In this document: piece after piece, positions 56,063 to 64,000 of the stretch
Layout: every line of letters starts with the position of its first letter
How positions within the stretch are numbered: the first letter of the stretch is position 1
NCBI GenBank assembly: GCA_021733665.1
Contig: JAHREI010000006.1
Coordinates: 1 to 64,000 of the forward strand
Direction of reading: 5' to 3'
Length of the DNA: 64,000 nucleotides
Source: Bacillus subtilis
Lineage (GTDB): Bacteria > Pseudomonadota > Alphaproteobacteria > Rhizobiales > Rhizobiaceae
Notes under the pieces: model-generated
The model's input: only the letters and a program-made list of their open reading frames with translations
What the model was told of the DNA's origin: nothing
The model's database searches: none
Program-made: the position numbers and the translations under genes

Positions 56063-56452
56063 GTGGCATTTTATCTACCTACAAGTCAGGGCGAATGGCT
56101 GGCATGGTCTGTGGCTGTTATTACCTTGCTTTTCGGGCTTTTGCTGATGTTTGCACCGGGGATTTCACTGAAAATCCTGCGTCTGAGCGCGCCTGATCTT
56201 CGCCCGCATGCTTTGTCATCTGTGCGGGCAACAATGGCTGGTCCCTATATCGGGCTTGGTGTGGCATGCCTGCTGTTTGCGCAGCCGTTTTTATGGATGG
56301 CGCTGGGTTGTGTCTGGGGCTTTGTGCTTTTCGGCCGTTTGATTTCGATGATGTCCGATAAAACCAACAGTTTTTATAACTGGATTGCAGCTCTGATTGA
56401 ACTGATGCTGGCTGCAGGCCCGCTGCTTTTTGCCTTTGGTTTTGTCGCCTGA
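56063..56452 (+). CDS. Small integral membrane protein, unknown function
   Basis: The GTG at 56063, with GAGG six bases upstream, gives 129 residues. Four hydrophobic helices can be drawn (about 12-32, 55-75, 78-97, 105-127). The pattern L-L-M-F-A-P-G and a G-P-Y-I-G-L-G-V-A-C-L segment recall DUF4345-type proteins, but I am not sure. The overlapping frame from 55948 is a shadow. Confidence 0.65.
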   Translation: MAFYLPTSQGEWLAWSVAVITLLFGLLLMFAPGISLKILRLSAPDLRPHALSSVRATMAGPYIGLGVACLLFAQPFLWMALGCVWGFVLFGRLISMMSDKTNSFYNWIAALIELMLAAGPLLFAFGFVA

Positions 56453-57004
56453 TTTTTGTTGCCGGTCAGGATTTCGCAGAATCTGTCAGCGGGTGCTGTA
56501 ATATTTATGCTCCCTGACAGTCAGCGGGAATCAGTTGTGACTGAAATATCTTCCCCTATAAAAATCTGAGTTATGAGCATAATTTTGCCGGAATTCGGCA
56601 AATGGTTAGCGAAATGCCTGATTGCGCAATCTGGCACATTTATAACCAGAAAATTGCCGGATTATTTATCCTAACGCATTGTTATAACTTGATAATTCTA
56701 CATATTATTATTATTGGCGAATTGACGTGCCCGTCAGCTATGGGGTGATTTCTGCGTGAGAAGCATCAAAATAGCACTGTAAAGCGTATGAAACGGCGGG
56801 ATTCGCGTGTTGCGAGTCCTGATTGTCTATGCTAGACGGCTTTCGAATTTCAATGCAGTCAGGCGGGTCGTCCGCAGGGCACAGATGGCGGTGCAAATCG
56901 GCACTTCATCGGGGGGTATTGAAAAACATCAATAAAATCGCTGTTTTTTTGCACGGATAAACTGTGCGGCCAAAACAGGGTTTCAACCAAGAGAGTTGGG
57001 TTTC
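56453..57004. other. 552-base spacer upstream of the F1 ATP synthase operon
   Basis: No gene seen. The left half is AT-rich; the right half (56840-57000) contains several short GC-rich dyads such as GCGGG-TCG-TCCGC and GCAC/GTGC that could fold in a long atp leader. No promoter with good consensus was identified. Confidence 0.4.
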
Positions 57005-57565
57005 GTGACAGGATCGTCTTCGCTCATTTCCGGTGTTGCTCAGCGCTATGCTGGATCTCTGTTTGATCTGGCGCTTGAGGCTAAATCCGTTGCTCAGGTG
57101 GAGAAAGATCTTGGCCGTATTGAGGCTATGATCAATGAGAGCGAAGATCTTCGCCGCCTGATCAATAGCCCGGTCTTCTCCACTGAAGATCAGCTCCAGG
57201 CAATTTCCGCAGTGGCTGACAAAGCCGGTATTTCCGGTCTGGTCGGTAACTTCCTGCGCGTTGTAGCCGGTAACCGCCGGCTGTTCGTACTGCCAGGTAT
57301 GATCAAAGCATTTTATCTGATCGCCGCTGAAAGCCGCGGTGAAGTTGCAGCTGATGTAACTTCAGTGCGTGAGCTGACGCAGGCGCAGCAAACTGAATTG
57401 AAGGCGACGCTGAAGAGTGTGGCCGGCAAGGACGTGACAATCAATGTCACTGTCGATCCGTCGATTCTTGGCGGTCTCATTGTGAAGCTGGGATCGCGTC
57501 AGATTGACACTTCCCTTCGCACTAAACTTTCTTCTCTTAAGCTTGCACTGAAAGAGGTCGGCTGA
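57005..57565 (+). CDS. atpH: ATP synthase F1 subunit delta
   Basis: GTG at 57005 ([20 protein letters not shown]) gives 186 residues; the TTG at 56996 sits too close to the AGAG ribosome binding site. The OSCP/delta pattern is clear: A-Q-R-Y-A-x-x-L-F-D-L-A, L-x-x-x-x-D-L-R-R-L-I-x-S-P-V-F, [10 protein letters not shown], and the C-terminal [22 protein letters not shown]. Delta joins F1 to the b-subunit stalk. First gene of atpHAGDC; in alphaproteobacteria the F0 genes are elsewhere. Its stop is immediately followed by atpA. Confidence 0.95.
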   Translation: MTGSSSLISGVAQRYAGSLFDLALEAKSVAQVEKDLGRIEAMINESEDLRRLINSPVFSTEDQLQAISAVADKAGISGLVGNFLRVVAGNRRLFVLPGMIKAFYLIAAESRGEVAADVTSVRELTQAQQTELKATLKSVAGKDVTINVTVDPSILGGLIVKLGSRQIDTSLRTKLSSLKLALKEVG

Positions 57566-59094
57566 TGGACATCCGCGCTGCGGAAATTTCCGCAATTCTG
57601 AAAGAGCAAATCAAGAATTTTGGCCAGGAGGCAGAAGTCTCCGAAGTTGGTCAGGTTCTTTCCGTTGGTGACGGTATCGCCCGTGTATACGGTCTGGACA
57701 ATGTTCAGGCCGGTGAAATGGTCGAATTTCCGGGTGGCATCCGCGGTATGGCGCTCAACCTTGAAAGCGACAACGTTGGTGTTGTTATTTTCGGTTCTGA
57801 CCGTGACATTAAAGAAGGCGACACCGTTAAACGGACCGGCGCCATCGTTGACGTTCCAGTCGGTCCTGGCCTGCTCGGCCGCGTGGTTGATGCTCTTGGT
57901 AACCCGATCGACGGCAAAGGCCCGATCGTTGGTGTAGAGCGTCGTCGTGTAGACGTTAAAGCTCCTGGTATCATTCCGCGTAAATCGGTTCACGAACCGA
58001 TGTCGACCGGTCTGAAATCCATTGATGCTCTTATCCCTGTTGGTCGTGGTCAGCGCGAGCTGGTCATCGGTGACCGTCAGACAGGTAAAACCGCAATTAT
58101 CCTCGATACCTTCCTTAACCAGAAGCCTATCCACGATAACGGTCCTGACAAAGATAAGCTGTATTGCATTTACGTTGCTATCGGTCAGAAGCGCTCGACT
58201 GTTGCTCAGTTCGTTAAAGTGCTCGAAGAGCGCGGCGCTCTGGAATATTCGGTTGTTATTGCTGCAACTGCTTCCGATGCTGCTCCTCTGCAGTACCTGG
58301 CTCCGTTCACAGGCTGTGCAATCGGTGAATATTTCCGCGATAACGGCCAACACGCTCTGATCGGTTATGATGACCTTTCCAAGCAGGCTGTTGCTTATCG
58401 TCAGATGTCCCTGCTGCTGCGTCGTCCTCCGGGCCGTGAAGCTTACCCAGGTGACGTATTCTATCTTCACTCCCGTCTTCTCGAGCGTTCGGCTAAGCTG
58501 AATGACGAACTCGGTGCAGGTTCTTTGACCGCTCTGCCGGTTATTGAAACTCAGGGTGGTGACGTTTCCGCGTTTATTCCGACCAACGTGATTTCGATCA
58601 CAGACGGTCAGATCTTCCTTGAAACCAACCTTTTCCACCAGGGTATTCGTCCTGCTGTTAACGTTGGTCTGTCGGTTTCCCGCGTGGGTTCTGCCGCTCA
58701 GATTAAAGCGATGAAACAGGTTGCCGGTTCGATTAAGGGTGAGCTCGCTCAGTATCGTGAAATGGCTGCGTTTGCGCAGTTCGGTTCCGATCTGGATGCC
58801 GCAACCCAGCGTCTTCTCAACCGCGGTGCACGTTTAACTGAACTGCTCAAGCAGCCACAGTTCTCGCCGCTGAAGACCGAAGAGCAGGTTGCTGTGATCT
58901 TCGCCGGTGTTAATGGTTACCTCGATAAGCTGGCTGTTAATCAGGTCGGTAAATTTGAAGCCGGTCTTCTGGCATCGCTGCGCAACGAGCACAAAGATGT
59001 GCTGGATGCGATCCGTGATCAGAAGGCAATCAGCGACGAAATCAAGGGCAAACTCAAGGCAGCTATCGACGCTTTCGCCAAGAACTTTGCTTGA
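57565..59094 (+). CDS. atpA: ATP synthase F1 subunit alpha
   Basis: A 509-residue protein overlapping atpH by one base (TGATG). Walker A G-D-R-Q-T-G-K-T is at about 169-176. The family signature [14 protein letters not shown] and V-S[12 protein letters not shown] are present. Alpha is the non-catalytic nucleotide-binding subunit of the F1 hexamer. High-expression codon choice and close packing fit an operon gene. Confidence 0.98.
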   Translation: MDIRAAEISAILKEQIKNFGQEAEVSEVGQVLSVGDGIARVYGLDNVQAGEMVEFPGGIRGMALNLESDNVGVVIFGSDRDIKEGDTVKRTGAIVDVPVGPGLLGRVVDALGNPIDGKGPIVGVERRRVDVKAPGIIPRKSVHEPMSTGLKSIDALIPVGRGQRELVIGDRQTGKTAIILDTFLNQKPIHDNGPDKDKLYCIYVAIGQKRSTVAQFVKVLEERGALEYSVVIAATASDAAPLQYLAPFTGCAIGEYFRDNGQHALIGYDDLSKQAVAYRQMSLLLRRPPGREAYPGDVFYLHSRLLERSAKLNDELGAGSLTALPVIETQGGDVSAFIPTNVISITDGQIFLETNLFHQGIRPAVNVGLSVSRVGSAAQIKAMKQVAGSIKGELAQYREMAAFAQFGSDLDAATQRLLNRGARLTELLKQPQFSPLKTEEQVAVIFAGVNGYLDKLAVNQVGKFEAGLLASLRNEHKDVLDAIRDQKAISDEIKGKLKAAIDAFAKNFA

Positions 59095-59116
59095 TTAACT
59101 CTGACGGGATGAACGG

Positions 59117-59995
59117 ATGCCTTCACTAAAGGATCTGAGAAACCGTATCGCCTCGGTTAAGGCGACGCAGAAAATTACCAAGGCGATGCAAATGGTCGCC
59201 GCGGCAAAACTGCGTCGTGCCCAGGAAGCAGCCGAAGCGGCACGGCCGTATTCTCAGCGGATGAGTGCAGTTCTGGCCAATATTGCCCAGAATGTAAGCG
59301 GTGATGATGCACCGAAACTGATGGCGGGTACCGGTAAAGACGATGTGCATTTGCTCATCGTCGCAACCGCGGAACGTGGTCTGTGCGGTGGTTTCAACTC
59401 GCAGATTGCACGTCTCGCCCGTGAACATGCCCGCCAGTTGCTGGCACAGGGTAAGACAGTAAAAATTATTACTGTCGGTAAAAAAGGTGCGGATATTCTG
59501 CGTCGCGACTTTGGTGGACTGGTCATTGATCATGTCGACCTGCGTGAAGTGAAGCAGATTGGTTTCACCAATGCCGACCAGATCGGTCGTAAACTGATCG
59601 CGCTTTTCAATAAAGGCGAGTTCGATGTTGCGACACTGTTCTACTCGCAGTTCAAGTCGGTGATCAATCAGGTTCCGACAGCTCAGCAGCTTATTCCGGC
59701 ATCAGCCGGTGATGCTGGGGAAGCGGTTTCTGCTGGTGGTGCGATCTACGAATATGAGCCGGATGCGGCTGCTATTCTCGACGATCTTCTGCCGCGCAAC
59801 ATTTCTGTCCAGATTTTCAGCGCTCTGCTTGAAAATGTGGCCGGTGAAATGGGCGCAAAGATGAGCGCGATGGATAACGCAACGCGTAACGCTGGTGACA
59901 TGATCAACAAGCTGTCGATCACATATAACCGTCAGCGTCAGGCTCAGATCACCACAGAACTGATTGAAATTATTGCGGGCGCGGAAGCGCTCTAA
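59117..59995 (+). CDS. atpG: ATP synthase F1 subunit gamma
   Basis: A 292-residue protein beginning [20 protein letters not shown], with [14 protein letters not shown] and [10 protein letters not shown]. It ends with [38 protein letters not shown]. Gamma is the central rotor shaft. Located 22 bases after atpA and 17 before atpD. Confidence 0.97.
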   Translation: MPSLKDLRNRIASVKATQKITKAMQMVAAAKLRRAQEAAEAARPYSQRMSAVLANIAQNVSGDDAPKLMAGTGKDDVHLLIVATAERGLCGGFNSQIARLAREHARQLLAQGKTVKIITVGKKGADILRRDFGGLVIDHVDLREVKQIGFTNADQIGRKLIALFNKGEFDVATLFYSQFKSVINQVPTAQQLIPASAGDAGEAVSAGGAIYEYEPDAAAILDDLLPRNISVQIFSALLENVAGEMGAKMSAMDNATRNAGDMINKLSITYNRQRQAQITTELIEIIAGAEAL

Positions 59996-60006
59996 TCGGA
60001 AGGTAA

Positions 60007-61494
<1,488 letters not shown>

Positions 61495-61502
61495 TGTGAT
61501 TG

Positions 61503-61528
61503 GTCAGGCAGACTTTGGTCTGCCTGAC
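61503..61528 (+). other. Intra-operon hairpin between atpD and atpC
   Basis: GTCAGGCAGAC and GTCTGCCTGAC pair perfectly over 11 bp around TTTG, 8 bases after the atpD stop. The bases after it (TATTCTC) do not form a full U run. It may partly end transcription or protect the upstream mRNA, lowering epsilon relative to the other subunits. Confidence 0.6.
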
Positions 61529-61677
61529 TATTCTCTCAACAGTTTGCAGGCACAGCCTCACTATTGAGATATAATTTCGCAGCGTATTTCCGTTTATTGT
61601 GATTGACCGCTGAACTATTGAATTCAACGCCGGAACGCCGCGAATGCGGACAGGTTCAGGGATTTTGAGTGAGAAAC

Positions 61678-62085
61678 ATGGCTGGAACCTTCAAATTTGA
61701 ACTGGTATCACCGGAACGTCTTCTGCTTTCTGCTGAAGTCAGCGAAGTGGTAATTCCTGGCAGCGAAGGCTACCTGACTGTTCTGGCCGGTCACGCTCCT
61801 TTGATGACCACTATCATTCCTGGTAAGGTAACAGTGAAGACTGCAGATGGTAAAAGCGATGCTTATATCGTCTTCGGCGGCTTTGCTGATATCACACCGG
61901 AAGGTTGCTCTTTGCTGGCAGAATCCGCACTTCATATTGATGAAATCAAGCGTGAAGATATTGCGGCTCGTATTGAGCATGCTCGTAAGCTTGTGGATGA
62001 TGCAGCCTCTGCGGAACACCGCACCAAGGCAGAAATGTTCTTGCATCAGCTGACAACTCTGGAAGGCGCAATTCTGCCTGCATAA
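61678..62085 (+). CDS. atpC: ATP synthase F1 subunit epsilon
   Basis: ATG at 61678 gives 135 residues (GTG at 61669 possible). The N-terminal beta domain shows F-K-F-E-L-V-S-P-E-R-L-L-L-S, V-V-I-P-G-S-E-G-Y-L-T-V-L-A-G-H-A-P, F-G-G-F-A-D-I-T-P-E-G-C. A C-terminal helical part follows. Epsilon couples gamma to the c-ring and can inhibit ATP hydrolysis. Last gene of the operon, closed by a terminator. Confidence 0.96.
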   Translation: MAGTFKFELVSPERLLLSAEVSEVVIPGSEGYLTVLAGHAPLMTTIIPGKVTVKTADGKSDAYIVFGGFADITPEGCSLLAESALHIDEIKREDIAARIEHARKLVDDAASAEHRTKAEMFLHQLTTLEGAILPA

Positions 62086-62107
62086 GTCAGAAACGCATCT
62101 GATATTT

Positions 62108-62140
62108 AAAAAACCGCGATATTTGTATCGCGGTTTTTTT
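62108..62140 (+). terminator. Terminator of the atp operon
   Basis: AAAACCGCGATA and TATCGCGGTTTT pair around a short TTTG loop, followed by a T run. Confidence 0.9.
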
Positions 62141-62168
62141 ATACCTGAAATAACGGGCTTCTTGGCGA

Positions 62169-62315
62169 CTAGTTCTGCTCAATGGAGACGCCTTGCTCGT
62201 CGATTTTGAGCTCAACACCCTTCGGCTTGGATTCTTCTCTGTAGGTATAGATAGAAAAGCCGACAATAATCACGAGCAATGCGCCGAGCAGAATATAAAG
62301 GCTGTTCTTATTCAT
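62169..62315 (-). CDS. Small single-pass membrane protein (48 residues)
   Basis: ATG at 62315 has GGAGG six bases upstream. The product starts MNKNSLYILLGALLVIIVGF, one membrane helix. A short charged tail (Y-R-E-E-S-K-P-K-G-V-E-L-K-I-D-E-Q-G-V-S-I) follows. The hydrophobic helix and ideal ribosome binding site support a real gene. The function is unknown. Next upstream on the same strand is the DUF883-like gene, 70 bases away. Confidence 0.7.
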   Translation of the reverse strand: MNKNSLYILLGALLVIIVGFSIYTYREESKPKGVELKIDEQGVSIEQN

Positions 62316-62385
62316 AGAACCTCCGTGTTCATATTCAGGTGTAGGCAGCCTGTGTGACAGGCTGCCTGATAACTGTTGAAGTTGC

Positions 62386-62685
62386 TTAGCGGCGAGCCAG
62401 CAGTGCAAGTACCAAACCGATACCTGCTACAACCGCGGCTGTTGCCAGCGGGTTTTCACGGGCGGTTTCGGATACAGCCTGAGCCTGATGCCGGACTTCA
62501 CGGGCAGCGACACGGCCGCGTTTACGTAATGTTTCATAAGTATCCGACGCACTGTCGCGCGCATCATCGTAAAGTGCAGATCCTTGCTCGGACAATTTCT
62601 TCGTTACAGAAGCCAGTTCTTTTTTCAGTTCTGCAATCTGATCTTCAAATGTCTTTTCTGCATCATTACGCAGTTTGCTAGCCAT
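62386..62685 (-). CDS. DUF883 (ElaB/YqjD-like) membrane-anchored protein
   Basis: The ATG at 62685 with GGAG six bases upstream gives 99 residues. The N-terminal two thirds are an amphipathic coiled coil (A-E-K-T-F-E-D-Q-I-A-E-L-K-K-E-L). The C-terminus is T-A-R-E-N-P-L-A-T-A-A-V-V-A-G-I-G-L-V-L-A-L-L-A-R-R, the typical tail anchor of the ElaB/YqjD family. In E. coli such proteins bind ribosomes and the inner membrane in stationary phase. Confidence 0.85.
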   Translation of the reverse strand: MASKLRNDAEKTFEDQIAELKKELASVTKKLSEQGSALYDDARDSASDTYETLRKRGRVAAREVRHQAQAVSETARENPLATAAVVAGIGLVLALLARR

Positions 62686-62808
62686 GCTGATCTCCATATT
62701 ACATCTTATTCGACCGGAAGATGGTGTCTCCGGTCAGATTTTCAAAGAGATAACGCTGCTGATGGGAATAAGTTCCCCGTAAGTCGATAATCCTTGCCCG
62801 ATAACAAA

Positions 62809-63207
62809 CTAGTCTGTTTGTAAGCGTGTCGAGCAGGGATCAATAACGACGCCATTATCAAAACGATTGGTCAGCATACCGCTGACCTCAACCTGATCAC
62901 CGGCTTTCAGGGCGCTGTTGTCATATTCAAGGCATATGACTTGCAGTTTTTGATCGGGGCAGAGTTCAGTAACGGCGATAAGGTCATTCTGGTGAACAGC
63001 TTTGACCTTGGCACGCAGTGTGATTTCCGGCCACTGCTCTGATGATTTATCCCATTTTTCTGAGAGGGCGCCAATTGCCTTGCAACTGGTAACAACAGGG
63101 CCTTGGTAATCGCTGTCTGGTGTCTCTGTAAAGCCGGTGGTGACCGTGAGAAACAGAATACAAGTGGCAGAAAAAGCTTTGCAGTAAGAATGCGGATTTA
63201 AAATCAT
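62809..63207 (-). CDS. Exported protein with OB-fold-like domain
   Basis: A 132-residue protein. The signal peptide (F-S-A-T-C-I-L-F-L-T-V-T-T-G-F-T) is followed by a small beta-rich domain: I-T-L-R-A-K-V-K-A-V-H-Q-N-D-L, V-I-C-L-E-Y-D-N-S-A-L-K-A-G-D-Q-V-E-V-S-G-M-L-T-N-R-F-D-N-G-V-V-I. This resembles the tRNA_anti-like OB-fold found in some periplasmic proteins. Four Cys remain in the mature part and may form disulfides. Ligand and role unknown. Confidence 0.6.
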   Translation of the reverse strand: MILNPHSYCKAFSATCILFLTVTTGFTETPDSDYQGPVVTSCKAIGALSEKWDKSSEQWPEITLRAKVKAVHQNDLIAVTELCPDQKLQVICLEYDNSALKAGDQVEVSGMLTNRFDNGVVIDPCSTRLQTD

Positions 63208-63265
63208 AATGCTGCCGATAAACCTTTCCCTCGAGAGACAGGCTTATCGGCATGAAATACGGCAC

Positions 63266-63940
63266 TTATGCGGTGAGTGTACGCAAATGTGTGATGAGCT
63301 GCTTGGCGCTTTCAACTGCAGCATTTTCATCGCGGCTGACAATGGCTTCAATCATGCGGGTATGCGCGGCGGCAGAATCTGTCAGACTTTCATCACGACG
63401 CAAGCGGAACCAGAACCGGCGGCTGTGGCTCTGCAAAGGAGCAGCCAGACGCGTGGCGTATGGGTTGAGCGAGGCACTGCCGAGAACTTCGTCAAAAGCC
63501 TTGTCTGCATCAAGAAACAGCGGAATGTCCTGCGTGGTTGCCGCTTGTTTCATCATCACAGCGGCTTCGCGCAGCTTGTCATGCTCATAAGCGCCAGCAT
63601 AGCGTGCGGCATCACGGCAAAGAATTTGCTCAACGCCTTCACGTGCATCAAGAACTTTGGTGAAGTCCTTCGGATCGAGCGCGGTAATGGCAATGCCGGA
63701 GCGCGGCCGCACTTCCATCAGACCTTCCCATGCCAGCCGCTGAATGGCTTCACGCACGGGTGTGCGTCCCATGCCGGTCAGCTCGATCAGAACGCGTTCA
63801 TTGGTGACACTGCCCGGTTGCAGGGACAGGGTGACAATATGGCGTTCAAGCAGGCGATACGCTTGATCGGAGAGACTGAGTGCAGAAGCGGCCGTAGAAT
63901 TATCCAGCTGTATATCACTGATCGTAAGTGGCCCTGACAT
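63266..63940 (-). CDS. GntR-family regulator with FCD domain (FadR subfamily)
   Basis: A 224-residue protein. The winged HTH (about 25-92) has L-Q-P-G-S-V-T-N-E-R-V-L-I-E-L-T-G-M-G-R-T-P-V-R-E-A-I-Q-R-L-A-W-E-G-L-M-E-V-R-P-R-S-G-I. The helical FCD effector domain (about 100-220) has the metal-binding D/H pattern (V-L-D-A-R-E-G-V-E, F-D-A-D-K-A-F-D-E, A-A-A-H-T-R-M-I-E-A-I). Such regulators sense organic acids. Target and ligand are unknown because the upstream gene is off the window. Confidence 0.9.
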   Translation of the reverse strand: MSGPLTISDIQLDNSTAASALSLSDQAYRLLERHIVTLSLQPGSVTNERVLIELTGMGRTPVREAIQRLAWEGLMEVRPRSGIAITALDPKDFTKVLDAREGVEQILCRDAARYAGAYEHDKLREAAVMMKQAATTQDIPLFLDADKAFDEVLGSASLNPYATRLAAPLQSHSRRFWFRLRRDESLTDSAAAHTRMIEAIVSRDENAAVESAKQLITHLRTLTA

Positions 63941-64000
63941 AAAGGCTGTGTCCTTATTATTGATAGGCAGTGCATGCCGGTATGGCTGATGCCTGCTTTT

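Noticed and set aside
57499-58638. 379-codon minus-strand frame inside atpA
   Set aside because: Antisense shadow of a highly expressed gene with biased codons.

Overview
The window looks like a chromosomal segment of an alphaproteobacterium of the order Rhizobiales, most likely family Brucellaceae (Brucella/Ochrobactrum/Pseudochrobactrum relatives). I infer this from gene order and protein character: rplU-rpmA-GNAT-obgE-proB-proA-nadD-rsfS-rlmH-envC-like-ctpA-rppH, htpX-rsmB-heparinase-purH on one strand, the F1-only atpHAGDC operon, a ~1600-residue NAD-glutamate dehydrogenase and an HWE-family histidine kinase. The species cannot be fixed from the sequence alone.

Layout. (1) Positions 1 to about 6144 are AT-rich accessory DNA ending at a tRNA-Ser(CGA) gene. 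This looks like one end of an integrative element whose other end lies off the left edge. It holds a cut-off ArsR regulator with its operator, a 3' remnant of a SulP anion transporter, a TetR regulator, a small lipoprotein, an HUH-type (rolling-circle Rep-like) protein, a three-gene module (possible DNA-binding protein, metallophosphoesterase, unknown) and a tyrosine recombinase reading away from the tRNA. (2) 6.4-17 kb is core: ribosomal proteins L21 and L27, Obg GTPase, proline synthesis (proB, proA), NAD synthesis (nadD), ribosome factors (rsfS, rlmH), cell-wall factors (EnvC-like activator, CtpA protease) and RppH. (3) 17-27 kb is a mixed region: an orphan HWE sensor kinase, small membrane proteins, a LysR regulator divergent from mmsA, a DUF6065-like protein, pyridoxal kinase, beta-carbonic anhydrase and an MltB-like transglycosylase. 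(4) 27-38.6 kb has ffh, chorismate mutase and rpsP, then a lemA-TPM-TPM operon, the large NAD-GDH and a UMF1-type MFS transporter. (5) 38.6-46.3 kb has purH with a structured leader that resembles a ZTP riboswitch, a heparinase-like protein, rsmB, htpX, an SdhAF4-like protein and two GNATs. (6) 46.4-56.5 kb has acs, a YggS protein, leuS-lptE, a small transaldolase, priA and a membrane protein. (7) 57-62 kb is the F1 ATP synthase operon, with a strong hairpin between atpD and atpC, followed by small envelope proteins and a GntR/FCD regulator.

The most interesting signals are: the HUH protein plus metallophosphoesterase module on the tRNA-Ser element, whose integrase appears to have Ser in place of its first catalytic Arg; the ZTP-riboswitch-like leader of purH; a hairpin-rich leader of ffh with a possible internal terminator; a duplicated 3' tail of mmsA; and a set of intergenic palindromic repeats, one of which sits where holA would be expected after lptE. 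All family assignments come from reading motifs by eye. No database search was possible.
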